64,000 bases of DNA from Sphingobium subterraneum (lineage in GTDB: Bacteria; Pseudomonadota; Alphaproteobacteria; Sphingomonadales; Sphingomonadaceae): positions 1-64,000 of the forward strand of contig NZ_JACIJP010000003.1 of NCBI RefSeq assembly GCF_014199435.1, written 5' to 3'. Both the position numbers and the translations under genes were made by a program. Positions within the stretch are counted from its first letter, which is position 1. The number at the start of each line of letters is the position of its first letter. Shown here piece after piece: positions 43,094-51,729 of the stretch. Below the pieces are notes generated by a model. It worked only from the letters and a program-made list of their open reading frames with translations, did not search any database and was not told where the DNA came from.

Positions 43094-44926
43094 ATGAGCC
43101 TTCGCCCCGACTCCCTTCGGAACGTGGCCATCATCGCGCACGTCGATCATGGCAAGACCACCTTGGTCGACCAACTGTTCCGTCAGTCCGGAACGTTCCG
43201 GGACAACCAGCGCGTGGAAGAGCGCGCGATGGACAGCAACGATCTCGAAAAAGAGCGCGGTATCACCATCCTCGCCAAACCCACGTCGATCGACTGGGAA
43301 GGTACGCGCATCAATATCGTCGACACGCCGGGCCACGCCGACTTCGGCGGCGAGGTGGAGCGCATCCTTTCGATGGTCGATGGCGTGATCCTGCTGGTCG
43401 ACGCTTCCGAAGGCGCGATGCCGCAGACGAAGTTCGTCACCGGCAAGGCGCTTGCGCTCGGCCTGCGTCCCATCGTCGTCGTCAACAAGGTCGACCGTCC
43501 GGACGAGCGCATTCAGGAAGTGCTGGACGAGGTGTTCGACCTGTTCGTTTCCCTGGAAGCGACCGATGAGCAGCTCGATTTCCCGGTGCTCTTTGCGTCG
43601 GGCCGCAACGGCTATGCCAGCGAAGATCCAACGCGTCGCGAAGGCACGCTGACGCCGATGTTCCAGAAGATCGTCGATCATGTGCCGCCGCCACAGCTTG
43701 ATGTCGATGCGCCGTTCACGTTCCTCGTGACGCTGCTCGATCGCGACAATTTCCTCGGTCGCATCCTCACGGGCCGCGTCACTTCGGGTACGCTCAAGGT
43801 CAACCAGCCCATCCACGCGCTCGACATGGACGGCAAGGTCATCGAAACCGGCCGCGCTTCGAAGATCATGTCGTTCCGCGGGCTGGAGCGTGTTCCGGTT
43901 GACGAAGCCAAAGCGGGTGACATCATCAGTCTGGCGGGCCTCACCGTCGCGACGGTTGCCAACACGATCGCCGACACGAGTGTGACGGAGCCCATTCAGG
44001 CACAGCCGATCGATCCGCCGACGCTGTCGATGCGCTTCGCGGTCAACGACTCCCCCATGGCGGGCCGCGAAGGCACCAAGGTGACGAGCCGCATGATCCG
44101 CGATCGCCTGGAGCGTGAAGCCGAATCCAACGTGGCGATCAAGGTCACGGAGAGCGCCGACAAGGACAGCTTCGAGGTTGCCGGGCGCGGCGAGCTTCAG
44201 CTCGGCGTACTGATCGAAACGATGCGCCGCGAAGGCTTCGAACTCGGCATCAGCCGGCCGCGCGTGCTCTTCGGCACGGACGAAGCTGGCAACCGGACCG
44301 AGCCTTACGAAACCGTCGTCATCGATGTGGACGATGAATATTCCGGCACGGTCGTCGACAAGATGGCTCAGCGCAAGGCGGAAATGACCGACATGCGCCC
44401 CTCGGGTGGCGGCAAGACGCGCATCACCTTCTCGGCCCCCTCGCGCGGCCTCATCGGCTATCATGGCGAGTTCCTGTCCGATACGCGCGGCACGGGCATC
44501 ATGAACCGGCTGTTCGAGAAATACGGCCCCTACAAGGGCACGATCGAGGGCCGCAAGAACGGCGTCCTCATCTCCAACGGTGCGGGCGAGGCCAATGCCT
44601 ATGCGCTGGGTCCGCTGGAAGAGCGTGGCGTGCTGATGGTCGGCGTGGGCGAAGCGCTCTACGAAGGCATGATCGTGGGTGAAAACGCCAAGCCGGAAGA
44701 CCTCGAAGTCAACCCGATGAAGTCGAAGCAGCTCACCAACTTCCGCGCGTCGGGCAAGGATGACGCCATCCGCCTGACCCCGCCATGGAAGATGACGCTG
44801 GAACAGGCGATCGCCTATATCGACGATGATGAGCTGGTCGAGGTCACACCCAAGACCATCCGCCTGCGCAAGCGCTTCCTCGATCCGAACGAGCGCAAGC
44901 GCCAGTCGCGCGCCAAAGCAGCATAA
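43094..44926 (+). CDS. typA: translational GTPase TypA/BipA
   Basis: Ribosome-associated GTPase needed for ribosome assembly and growth under stress or cold; 610 aa. G1 [10 protein letters not shown], switch I RGITI, G3 DTPGHADF, G4 NKVD. Domains II-V follow in EF-G order without domain IV. The BipA-specific C-terminal domain includes [18 protein letters not shown] and [15 protein letters not shown]. Monocistronic, with its own terminator at 44933-44961. Confidence 0.97.
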   Translation: MSLRPDSLRNVAIIAHVDHGKTTLVDQLFRQSGTFRDNQRVEERAMDSNDLEKERGITILAKPTSIDWEGTRINIVDTPGHADFGGEVERILSMVDGVILLVDASEGAMPQTKFVTGKALALGLRPIVVVNKVDRPDERIQEVLDEVFDLFVSLEATDEQLDFPVLFASGRNGYASEDPTRREGTLTPMFQKIVDHVPPPQLDVDAPFTFLVTLLDRDNFLGRILTGRVTSGTLKVNQPIHALDMDGKVIETGRASKIMSFRGLERVPVDEAKAGDIISLAGLTVATVANTIADTSVTEPIQAQPIDPPTLSMRFAVNDSPMAGREGTKVTSRMIRDRLEREAESNVAIKVTESADKDSFEVAGRGELQLGVLIETMRREGFELGISRPRVLFGTDEAGNRTEPYETVVIDVDDEYSGTVVDKMAQRKAEMTDMRPSGGGKTRITFSAPSRGLIGYHGEFLSDTRGTGIMNRLFEKYGPYKGTIEGRKNGVLISNGAGEANAYALGPLEERGVLMVGVGEALYEGMIVGENAKPEDLEVNPMKSKQLTNFRASGKDDAIRLTPPWKMTLEQAIAYIDDDELVEVTPKTIRLRKRFLDPNERKRQSRAKAA

Positions 44927-44932
44927 CAACAG

Positions 44933-44961
44933 ACGGCGGGCCAGCGATGGTCCGCCGTTTT
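44933..44961 (+). terminator. intrinsic terminator of typA
   Basis: ACGGCGG/CCGCCGT with an inner CCA/TGG pairing, followed by TTTT, starting 6 nt after the typA stop codon. Confidence 0.85.
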
Positions 44962-44982
44962 GCTAAGGCAATGGGTCGTCCT

Positions 44983-45125
44983 AGGGCCAATCGATATTCA
45001 GATGATGACGTGACGAAAATGGTGGTTTTGCGTGAGCCGGAGCGCAGCGTACTCCAGTACGTGAGCACCGGAAGCACGGAAAATCGCGATTTGCAGGCCG
45101 TCAGAGCTGAATATCGATGGGCCCT
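44983..45125. repeat. structured ~140-nt repeat, copy B, between convergent genes
   Basis: Outer arms AGGGCCAATCGATATTCAG (44983-45001) and CTGAATATCGATGGGCCCT (45107-45125) pair 18 of 19. Inside, GACG/CGTC, TTTTgCGTG/CACGgAAAA, then CCGG-AGCGCAG-CGTAC-tcca-GTACG-TGAGCA-CCGG (45037-45071). The conserved loop bases are the same as in copy A at 13.8 kb while every helix has a different sequence. The right arm ends on the TAG stop of the TauE-type gene. Lies between typA's terminator and that convergent gene. Confidence 0.78.
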
Positions 45126-45873
45126 AACGCAAAGCACTCCAGACCAGCTCTGCCCCCAACCCGACCAGCAAGACATCGATCATCACGTAGAATCGCTCGG
45201 CGCGGATCCGCCGTATCAGCCAGACGCCCACCAGTGTCGTTACCACCGCCACCGGCACCATCGTCATAACGATCCGCAGCGTTTCCGGCGTGAATTCCCC
45301 CAACGCCCAGAACGCGGGGACCTTCGACCAGTTCAGGATGGCAAAGAACACGGAGCTGGTGCCGACATATTCGGTGTGCGGCAAGCGTTTGGGGCTCACA
45401 TACATCTGGAACGGCGGCGACCCGGCATGAGCAATCTGGCTGGTGATACCCGCGAAGACACCGGCCACGGTCCCCACCCATGGCGGGGCATGGACGGGCA
45501 GAACGACCGCCTTCCCGCGTAACTGCTTCAGGCGCCAGGCGCCGAACAGAATGGAAATGACGCCCAGCACGCCGATAATGGCCGTATGCGAGACATGCGC
45601 GGCAACCAGCGCCGCGATCACGACGCCCAGCAGCGCACCCGGGACCATCCAGGCGACGATCGCGCGGTTCCAGCTGTGCCGGAACGCCCACACGCCAAAT
45701 ACGTCCTGTATGACCATCAACGGCAAAAGGATCGCTGCGGCCTGCGTCGGCGGAAACGCGAAGACCAGCACGGGCACCGCCAGCACCCCCAAACCGGCAA
45801 AGCCGCCCTTCCCCAACCCCAGCAGGGTCACGGCAATGAGCAGGCACATCAGGGTAAAGGGGTCAAAAGGCAT
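45124..45873 (-). CDS. TSUP-family membrane transporter (TauE/SafE-like)
   Basis: 249 aa, eight hydrophobic segments. LLIAVTLLGLGKGGFAGLGVLAVPVL and a second repeat-like motif VGTVAGVFAGITSQIAHAGSPPFQMYV show the GxxGG..G duplication of the family, which moves sulfite, sulfonates or organosulfur anions. The specific substrate is unknown. The stop codon overlaps the structured repeat. Divergent from the gamma-glutamylcyclotransferase-like gene. Confidence 0.9.
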   Translation of the reverse strand: MPFDPFTLMCLLIAVTLLGLGKGGFAGLGVLAVPVLVFAFPPTQAAAILLPLMVIQDVFGVWAFRHSWNRAIVAWMVPGALLGVVIAALVAAHVSHTAIIGVLGVISILFGAWRLKQLRGKAVVLPVHAPPWVGTVAGVFAGITSQIAHAGSPPFQMYVSPKRLPHTEYVGTSSVFFAILNWSKVPAFWALGEFTPETLRIVMTMVPVAVVTTLVGVWLIRRIRAERFYVMIDVLLVGLGAELVWSALR

Positions 45874-45935
45874 TAAAAAGGCTCTATGGGTCTCCGCTGA
45901 CTGACGGGTTCACGGCCACAGGGCAAGACGATTCC

Positions 45936-46355
45936 ATGCCAACCTTTGAAAAATCGCCTCACGTCTTTGTCTATGGCACGCTCCGCCCCGGCGCATCGCG
46001 CGCGGCACTGCCCACCGGTCTTGCGCGGATGCTCGCTCTGGAGACCGTTCCTGCAGGGCCGGCGCGGGTGCGTGGCCACCTGCTGCGCGTTGCGGATTAT
46101 CCCGCTTTAGTCTTGGACGAAGAGGCCGGTTGGGTCATCGGCGATCTCCTGCGGATGACCAACCCGGCGCCCTTGCTCGCCGCCCTCGACGCCTATGAGG
46201 AATGCAGTGCGGATTTCCCTCAGCCCCACGAATATCGCCGCGTGCTGATCGACGTTCAGAGCCCGGAAGGCCCGGTGCCCGCATGGGCGTGGCTTTATGC
46301 CCGTACCACCGATGGGCTACCGATTATCGAAAGCGGCGATTTCCTGAATTCCTAA
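45936..46355 (+). CDS. gamma-glutamylcyclotransferase-like (AIG2/GGCT fold) protein
   Basis: 139 aa. HVFVYGTLRPGASRAALP is the YGTLR substrate-loop signature. The catalytic Glu is likely in LDAYEEC (LxxLDxYEG-type motif), followed by the YRRVLIDV strand and AWAWLYA. Could cleave gamma-glutamyl amino acids or ChaC-like glutathione substrates; assignment beyond the fold is uncertain. Monocistronic. Confidence 0.87.
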   Translation: MPTFEKSPHVFVYGTLRPGASRAALPTGLARMLALETVPAGPARVRGHLLRVADYPALVLDEEAGWVIGDLLRMTNPAPLLAALDAYEECSADFPQPHEYRRVLIDVQSPEGPVPAWAWLYARTTDGLPIIESGDFLNS

Positions 46356-46380
46356 TTTTCCCATTCATGTCCAGCGTCAT

Positions 46381-46405
46381 CGGGGCACATATGCGCCGTG
46401 CCCCG
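46381..46405. terminator. hairpin between convergent GGCT-like and peroxiredoxin genes
   Basis: CGGGGCAC (46381-46388) / GTGCCCCG (46398-46405), eight perfect pairs, 9-nt loop, no T-tract. It sits in the 106-nt convergent gap and could stop transcription from either side. Confidence 0.45.
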
Positions 46406-46461
46406 TCGCGTGACGGAGCGTATAACGAATGGATTCCGTCAGCAGCGATGGCCCTCGCCTG

Positions 46462-47013
46462 CTACTTCGCCTTTATGGCCTGCACCGCCGCCAGCGTGTT
46501 TTTCACATGATCCTTGTAGCTCAGCGCGCTATGGACATAGACTACCCGCCCCGTCGGCGCGATCACATAGGATGTGCGGTTGGTGAGACCCACCCGCAGC
46601 GGCATCGCGACGTCATATTTGGCGATCACCCCCGGCCCGGCCGACGCCACCGGAAACTTGCTGCGGCATTCCTCGACCGAAAATTTGGCAAGCTTGTCGA
46701 TCGGATCGGCGGACATGCCGACCACTTCCGCCCCAGCCGCGCGAAACGCGTCAACATTTTCGGCAAACTCATGCGCTTCAGCAGTACACCCCGGCGTAAA
46801 CGCGGCGGGGAAGAAATAGAGCACCACCGGCCCCTTCTTCAGTTGATCGGACAGCTTGAAGGTGAACATCTTGCCGCCGATGGCGCCGCGTGTCGTGAAG
46901 TCGGGAGCCTGCGCACCTACGGCGAGCGCGCTTGTCGCCGCGCGCGATCCCACGAACAGTCCGACCGCGCCCAGCGCACCCACGAGCGTTATCCATTTGG
47001 TCCAGCGGCGCAT
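46462..47013 (-). CDS. membrane-anchored or exported peroxiredoxin (BCP/AhpC-TSA type)
   Basis: Thiol peroxidase, 183 aa. A hydrophobic N-terminus ([17 protein letters not shown]) would place it at or beyond the inner membrane. Thioredoxin-like domain with peroxidatic Cys in [14 protein letters not shown] and a second Cys in [12 protein letters not shown] that could resolve. [19 protein letters not shown] completes the fold. Divergent from recF with a 122-nt gap. Confidence 0.9.
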   Translation of the reverse strand: MRRWTKWITLVGALGAVGLFVGSRAATSALAVGAQAPDFTTRGAIGGKMFTFKLSDQLKKGPVVLYFFPAAFTPGCTAEAHEFAENVDAFRAAGAEVVGMSADPIDKLAKFSVEECRSKFPVASAGPGVIAKYDVAMPLRVGLTNRTSYVIAPTGRVVYVHSALSYKDHVKNTLAAVQAIKAK

Positions 47014-47135
47014 GGCAGTCTCCTTCGCATGTCGGTTCGCGCCACCCTATCACAATCCCCGGCGGGAAAAAGCTCGTCCGCCCGAAAACGCGTTCAAATG
47101 ATTCCCTTTCGCCGCGCCAGCGTTTACACGAGCCC

Positions 47136-48200
47136 ATGCTCACGCGCCTCACCATCAGCGACTTTCGCAACCATGAGGATGCCTTGATCGTACCGCGCCA
47201 TCCATTCGTGGTGCTGACCGGCGAGAATGGCGCAGGCAAGACCAACATATTGGAAGCCGTCTCGCTGCTGGCGCCCGGTCGTGGACTGCGGGGTGCCAGC
47301 CTCTCTGCAATGGCGCGTCAAAACGGCCCCGGCGGCTTCGGCGTGGCCGCACAAATCGATGGCGTCACGATCGGCACCGGCGCCAGCCCGGCCGCGCCAG
47401 AACGGCGGCAGGTCCGCATCAATGGCGTGACCGCCGCCGCAACGAGCCTTGCCGATCACGCCGCGCTCGTGTGGCTCACACCCGCCATGGATCGCCTGTT
47501 CGCCGAAAGCGCAGGCGGTCGGCGCCGCTTCCTGGATCGGCTCACCCTTGCCCTCCGTCCCGGTCATGCCGTCCACAGCGCCCGCTACGAAGCGGCGATG
47601 CGCGCACGCAACAGCCTGCTCGCCGAAAGCGCCCGCGCCGATCCGCAATGGCTCAACGCCCTGGAAACGCAGATGGAAAGTCACGGTGTGGCCCTTGCGG
47701 AGGCGCGCAACGACCTCGTCGTCCGCCTCAATGACGCGCTGCGAGACCAACCCGATGCGCCCTTTGCCCGCCCCCTGCTTGCCATGGAGGGGTGGGCCGC
47801 GGGCGGCGAGCCCCTTGCCGCGCAGCTACGCCAGAGCCGCGCCCGCGATGCCGCGGCCCGCCGAGCGCTGGTCGGCCCACACCGCAACGACCTTGCCGTC
47901 ACGCACAGCGCGAAACAGCAGCCTGCTGCTCTGTGTTCGACCGGCGAGCAGAAGGCGCTGCTTCTCTCGATCCTGCTCGCCCATGCGACGCTGGTGGCAA
48001 ACGCAACCGGCCGCTCCCCGATCCTGTTGCTGGACGAAGTTGCCGCGCATCTGGATCCCGTCCGGCGACTGGCGCTGTTCGATCGGCTTGCCGCGACCGG
48101 GAGCCAGACATGGATGACGGGGACAGAGCCGGAACTATTCGACGGCATCCGTGACGCAAGCCGCTTTCATATCGAGGCAGGACGGATTCGCCCGCTTTAG
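47136..48200 (+). CDS. recF: DNA replication and repair protein RecF
   Basis: SMC-like ATPase that loads RecA at gaps; 354 aa. [16 protein letters not shown] at the start, Walker [30 protein letters not shown]-signature region [17 protein letters not shown], and Walker [16 protein letters not shown] at 47136; an upstream in-frame extension is not family-like. dnaA and dnaN are not adjacent, so it is outside the classic dnaA-dnaN-recF cluster in this window. Confidence 0.96.
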   Translation: MLTRLTISDFRNHEDALIVPRHPFVVLTGENGAGKTNILEAVSLLAPGRGLRGASLSAMARQNGPGGFGVAAQIDGVTIGTGASPAAPERRQVRINGVTAAATSLADHAALVWLTPAMDRLFAESAGGRRRFLDRLTLALRPGHAVHSARYEAAMRARNSLLAESARADPQWLNALETQMESHGVALAEARNDLVVRLNDALRDQPDAPFARPLLAMEGWAAGGEPLAAQLRQSRARDAAARRALVGPHRNDLAVTHSAKQQPAALCSTGEQKALLLSILLAHATLVANATGRSPILLLDEVAAHLDPVRRLALFDRLAATGSQTWMTGTEPELFDGIRDASRFHIEAGRIRPL

Positions 48201-48222
48201 TCGCAAGCATCCCGAAACAGTC

Positions 48223-48242
48223 CATTTCGCACATGCGAAATG
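48223..48242. promoter_or_regulatory. 20-bp palindrome downstream of recF
   Basis: CATTTCGCA-CA-TGCGAAATG, perfect 9-bp arms, 22 nt after the recF stop and one base before a CRP-type site. Could be an operator for the CHAP gene or a hairpin ending recF. Confidence 0.45.
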
Positions 48243-48243
48243 C

Positions 48244-48259
48244 TGTGACGCACGTCACA
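48244..48259. promoter_or_regulatory. perfect CRP/FNR-family operator TGTGA-N6-TCACA
   Basis: TGTGA-CGCACG-TCACA, exact match to the CRP consensus, about 115 nt upstream of the first CHAP gene. Any member of the CRP/FNR superfamily could be the binder. Confidence 0.6.
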
Positions 48260-48271
48260 CCCCGCCGCCCA

Positions 48272-48296
48272 AACGTTTCGTCGCAGCTTCGGTTCC
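48272..48296 (-). promoter_or_regulatory. EcfG-type general-stress promoter pointing into recF
   Basis: On the minus strand GGAAC-N16-CGTT, an exact match to the sigma-EcfG consensus. Transcription would run leftward over the CRP-type site and antisense to the recF 3' end. No minus-strand gene is found until 47013. Confidence 0.5.
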
Positions 48297-48373
48297 CGGC
48301 TCTATCTTTCGTTAACCTCTTTTGCTTCAACCCTCCCAGCCAGGAAATGGCGGGGCAAAAAGGGTCGCAATCC

Positions 48374-48883
48374 ATGCTGAAAACACTGCGCGCAGCGCTG
48401 GCGCTTGTCGTGAGCGCGCTCCTGCTTGCTACCACTGCCAACCCGCTGACCGCTGCTGTTCTGCAATGCGCTCCTTATGCGCGGGAAATTTCCGGTATCC
48501 AGCTTTTCGGCCGTGCAGCAAGCTGGTGGGACCAGGCTGCTGGTCATTATGACCGGGGCAACCAGCCCCGTGAAGGCGCCGTCCTTGCCTTCTCCGCAAG
48601 CCGTTCCATGCCGGCAGGTCACGTCGCCATGGTGAGCAAGGTGATGGGTCCGCGCGAGGTACTGATCACGCACGCGAACTGGTCCTATCGGGGCGGGATC
48701 GAGCGCAATGTGCGCGCCGTCGACGTGTCACCCAACAACGACTGGAGCGAAGTGAAGGTATGGTACGCCCCCATCGGCGACCTCGGCCTGCGCCCCAACC
48801 CGGCCCATGGCTTCATCTATCCGCAGGCCCCGGCACAGAACGACGCGCTTGCCGCCCCGGTACAGATCGCGGCCGCTTACTAA
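48374..48883 (+). CDS. CHAP-domain exported amidase-like protein 1
   Basis: 169 aa with signal peptide (LRAALALVVSALLLATTANPLTAA). CHAP (NlpC/P60-like) domain: catalytic Cys in VLQCAPYAREISGIQL, then WWDQAAGHYDRGNQPREGAVLAF, catalytic His in AGHVAMVSKV, and ITHANW. Would cleave peptidoglycan peptides or act on a glutathionylspermidine-like substrate; target unknown. Starts about 115 nt after a perfect CRP-type site. A paralogue follows 117 nt downstream. Confidence 0.9.
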   Translation: MLKTLRAALALVVSALLLATTANPLTAAVLQCAPYAREISGIQLFGRAASWWDQAAGHYDRGNQPREGAVLAFSASRSMPAGHVAMVSKVMGPREVLITHANWSYRGGIERNVRAVDVSPNNDWSEVKVWYAPIGDLGLRPNPAHGFIYPQAPAQNDALAAPVQIAAAY

Positions 48884-48932
48884 GTCCTGCCTGCGTTTGT
48901 CGTGGCTAGCATATCCGCCACTCTGATCATGG

Positions 48933-48947
48933 TTAACCACTTCCTAA
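48933..48947. promoter_or_regulatory. near-consensus CtrA site upstream of the second CHAP gene
   Basis: TTAA-CCACTTC-CTAA (7-nt spacer, one mismatch), 53 nt before the start codon, a position suitable for regulation. Confidence 0.45.
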
Positions 48948-48999
48948 GATCTGCATGACATAGCCGACCGGAACGGATTTTTTCTGACCGGATTGCGCG

Positions 49000-49674
49000 A
49001 TGACCCTGCTCCGTATCTTGGGCCTGTCCCTCGTCCCGACGCTGCTCTTCGGCGCACAGCCGGTGCTTGCTGCCGAAGCGCTGCAATGCGTTCCCTATGC
49101 CCGCACGGTATCCGGTATTAACCTCATGGGCGATGCCCTGACCTGGTGGGACAAGGCCGCCGGGCGTTATGATCGCGGCAACCGCCCCCGCAAGGGCGCG
49201 GTCATCGCCTTCGCCCCGGTCGGCCCGATGACGCTGGGTCATGTCGCAGTGGTGAGCAAAGTCGTCGATGACCGAGAGATCCTCATCCGGCACGCCAACT
49301 GGTCCATACCCGGCGCGATCGAGGAAGATGTGCGCGCCATCGACGTTTCCGATACCAATGACTGGAGCGCGGTGCGCGTATGGCACAGCCCCAGCGGCCG
49401 CATGGGCGTACGCATCAACCCCGTATTCGGCTTCATCTATTCGCCCGATCGGACTCTGCGCCGCTTCGATCCAGATCGCGACGCCAACGGCGCGCGTTAC
49501 GCGATCCTGAATCGCGTTGAACCGCGGTCGGATCACCAGCCCGCGATGATCCGGCTGGCCTACCGACCGCTTGCGCCCACGACCGACGTCACGATGCCCA
49601 CCAAGCGCACTCAGCCCGAGCGAACCCTTGCGGACATCATCGCCGACGTTAAGAAAAGCGCAAAAATAAGCTGA
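49000..49674 (+). CDS. CHAP-domain exported amidase-like protein 2
   Basis: 224 aa, signal peptide ending PVLAAE. Same domain plan as the preceding gene: LQCVPYARTVSGINL (Cys), ALTWWDKAAGRYDRGNRPRKGAVIAF, LGHVAVVSKVV (His), IRHANW, NDWSAVRVWH. It differs by a 55-residue C-terminal extension rich in Arg, Pro and Thr that ends in a basic helix (DIIADVKKSAKIS). Tandem duplication followed by divergence is the simplest origin. Confidence 0.9.
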   Translation: MTLLRILGLSLVPTLLFGAQPVLAAEALQCVPYARTVSGINLMGDALTWWDKAAGRYDRGNRPRKGAVIAFAPVGPMTLGHVAVVSKVVDDREILIRHANWSIPGAIEEDVRAIDVSDTNDWSAVRVWHSPSGRMGVRINPVFGFIYSPDRTLRRFDPDRDANGARYAILNRVEPRSDHQPAMIRLAYRPLAPTTDVTMPTKRTQPERTLADIIADVKKSAKIS

Positions 49675-49693
49675 ACGGCGTCGTCCGAGGCGG

Positions 49694-49993
49694 TTATTTC
49701 ACGTCCTCAAACCAGGCTTCCACCGGTCCCGTCAGCTTGATGGTCAGCGGCTGGCCATGGCGGTCGCGGCTCTTCCCCGCCGCCACGCGAATCCAGCCTT
49801 CGGAAATGCAATATTCCTCCACATCGGTCCGCACCCGGTCCTTGAACCGAATGCCGATGCCGCGCTTGAGCACCTCCATATCGAAATGCGGGCTACGTGG
49901 ATTCGTGGAGAGATGATCGGGCGGACTGGCGAGCGCAGCCGCGCCGGTGGGTTGATCGGCGGGGGCGGTCTGTTCGGGCGATGGTTCGGTCAT
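49694..49993 (-). CDS. DUF3297 family protein
   Basis: 99 aa. The core LSTNPRSPHFDMEVLKRGIGIRFKDRVRTDVEEYCISEGWIRV (in outline) is the DUF3297 pattern, followed by KSRDRHGQPLTIKLTGPVEAWFED. A Pro/Ala-rich, probably disordered N-terminus of 30 residues precedes it. Cytosolic, no catalytic residues evident. Followed on the same strand after 38 nt by no related gene; function unknown. Confidence 0.85.
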   Translation of the reverse strand: MTEPSPEQTAPADQPTGAAALASPPDHLSTNPRSPHFDMEVLKRGIGIRFKDRVRTDVEEYCISEGWIRVAAGKSRDRHGQPLTIKLTGPVEAWFEDVK

Positions 49994-50031
49994 GTCCTGC
50001 GCCTAGCCGCCCAGCGCGCATTTTTCAACGG

Positions 50032-50868
50032 TCAAGGTTGCGGCGTCTGTGCCGTCCGCAGGAACCATGCCGCCGACCTGCCATGGCGCAGCGTAAGCGG
50101 GTTGTCCGCGCGGTCGCGCTCGCCATCGACCAGCAGGTCGATATGGCGCTCCGGCCCCGAAAGACGCAGCTCCTCGCCGTGCGCCACCGGCTCGGTCGGT
50201 CCGCCAAGAAAATCCCGTTTCAACCACGCTATGCCATGCCGCGCCACATCGCCCAGATTTTCGGCCATGATCGCTTCGGCGCGCAATTCGGTGGTCGTCG
50301 CATGGATGAACAGGGCCGAATGGGCCTCTTCGCTACCCTCGACGTGCATTGCACCGGGTTGAAGCGTCGCATCCAGTGCATCGCCCGCCGCGCGTAGCAT
50401 GCCGCCCAAATCGCCCTGCCGCAATTCCTCACGCACATCGCCCCACCGGGCGGTCGATCCGGCCACAACGCCCGTCAGGGCAAAGAAACCCGGCCCCTCC
50501 ACCTGTGGCAGTTGTTCGGCATGCGGGTTGCTCAGTGCGGCCGCGATGATTTCCTCGACGCCTGCCTCGCCATGCAGCCGTGCCGACAGCAGGTTCATTG
50601 TCCCACCTGGCAAGACCAGGATCGGCGATGCGCCATCCGTGCCATAACGGTCTGCGAGCGCAACAGCCGTCCCGTCTCCTCCGAAACTCGCAATGAAATC
50701 GGGTGCTTCTTGGGTCAGATCCGACAGGTCTGGCAAATCATCCTCGGCCAGATCGATCGTGCGCAGCGTTTCGACGTCATGCTCCTCGAAACAACGGTGG
50801 AGGTCGGCAATCGCGCCCGCGTTCGTGCTGGCGCTGCCGCTGTTCGTGATGATCCAGATTCGCGCCAT
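50032..50868 (-). CDS. diacylglycerol-kinase-family lipid kinase
   Basis: 278 aa. The NTP-binding IASFGGDGTAVALADRY (GGDGT) and VLPGGTMNLLSARLHGEA motifs are diagnostic for the DAGK catalytic fold, and the C-terminal beta-sandwich (HIDLLVDGE) is present. Acts on a lipid alcohol at the inner membrane: diacylglycerol, sphingoid base and ceramide are all possible. The divergent neighbour is a nucleotidyltransferase. Start ATG at 50868. Confidence 0.85.
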   Translation of the reverse strand: MARIWIITNSGSASTNAGAIADLHRCFEEHDVETLRTIDLAEDDLPDLSDLTQEAPDFIASFGGDGTAVALADRYGTDGASPILVLPGGTMNLLSARLHGEAGVEEIIAAALSNPHAEQLPQVEGPGFFALTGVVAGSTARWGDVREELRQGDLGGMLRAAGDALDATLQPGAMHVEGSEEAHSALFIHATTTELRAEAIMAENLGDVARHGIAWLKRDFLGGPTEPVAHGEELRLSGPERHIDLLVDGERDRADNPLTLRHGRSAAWFLRTAQTPQP

Positions 50869-50937
50869 GGCCCCCCAACGTCCGGAGCACGAAAAAGTGC
50901 CGTGCGCCCCGGCGTGTTCCCCGCTAGAGGCAGCACC

Positions 50938-51729
50938 ATGAGCGTAGAACCTTCTTTCCAAGTCCTCGTGCTGGCGGGCAGCCGCCCGGGAACCGATCCA
51001 CTTGCCGCCGCTGCGGGGGTCGCAACCAAGGCGCTGGTGCCGATCGCCGGGCGGCCGATGCTCGATCATGTCGTGCGCGTACTGGTCGATCATCCGCGCG
51101 TCGGGCCGGTCATCATTCTTGCACAGCAGGCAGAAACGCTCGCCGACCATCCCCAAACCACTTGGATGTTGAACCACCCCGACATCCGCTTTGCCGACAG
51201 TGGGGCAGGCATCAGCCAGTCGCTCCTCGATCTCATCGATGGCGGGCAGCGGCTCCCCCTGCTCGTCACCACCGCCGACAATGTGCTGATCGACGCGGCG
51301 ATCATCGACGCATTCCTCGACTGCGCGCCGGGCAGCGACCTTGCCGTCGCCATGGTGGAGCGCGCGACGCTGCTCGCCGCATACCCTCAGTCGCGGCGCA
51401 CATGGCTCAAGTTCCGGGGTGGCTGGTGGTCCGGCGCAAACCTGTTCTGGCTTGGCAACGACCGCGCCCGCGCCGCCCTGTCCCTGTGGCGCGGGATCGA
51501 GCAGGATCGCAAGAAAGGCTGGAAAATCGTCTCCGCCTTCGGTCCGCTCCTCCTCGTCGGCGCTGCGCTGCGGCTGCTGACAATCCAGCGGGCGATCGCA
51601 ATCGCCGGGCGGCGTATCGGTCTCGTTGCGCGGGTTGTCGCCATGCCGGTGCCCGAAGCCTGTATCGATGCCGACAAGCGCGACGACATCATCCTGATTG
51701 AGCAGATCCTGGCGCGACGCGGCGCATGA
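50938..51729 (+). CDS. MobA-like nucleotidyltransferase
   Basis: 263 aa. QVLVLAGSRPGTDPLAAAAGVATKALVPIAGRPML is the sugar/alcohol-phosphate nucleotidyltransferase loop, and PLLVTTADNVLID the metal-binding D motif. The C-terminal third (LFWLGNDRARAALSLWRGIEQDRKK onwards) is helical and lipid-pathway-like. Divergent from the lipid kinase across 69 nt and overlapping the EamA gene by 4 nt. An enzyme activating a polar head group (CDP-alcohol) is an attractive but unproved idea. Confidence 0.8.
   Translation: MSVEPSFQVLVLAGSRPGTDPLAAAAGVATKALVPIAGRPMLDHVVRVLVDHPRVGPVIILAQQAETLADHPQTTWMLNHPDIRFADSGAGISQSLLDLIDGGQRLPLLVTTADNVLIDAAIIDAFLDCAPGSDLAVAMVERATLLAAYPQSRRTWLKFRGGWWSGANLFWLGNDRARAALSLWRGIEQDRKKGWKIVSAFGPLLLVGAALRLLTIQRAIAIAGRRIGLVARVVAMPVPEACIDADKRDDIILIEQILARRGA

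Noticed and set aside
42914..44929. 671-codon open frame on the minus strand across typA
   Set aside because: It is an antisense shadow of typA, whose plus-strand product matches TypA/BipA throughout. High-GC codon use opens the opposite strand, and the translation has no recognisable domain.
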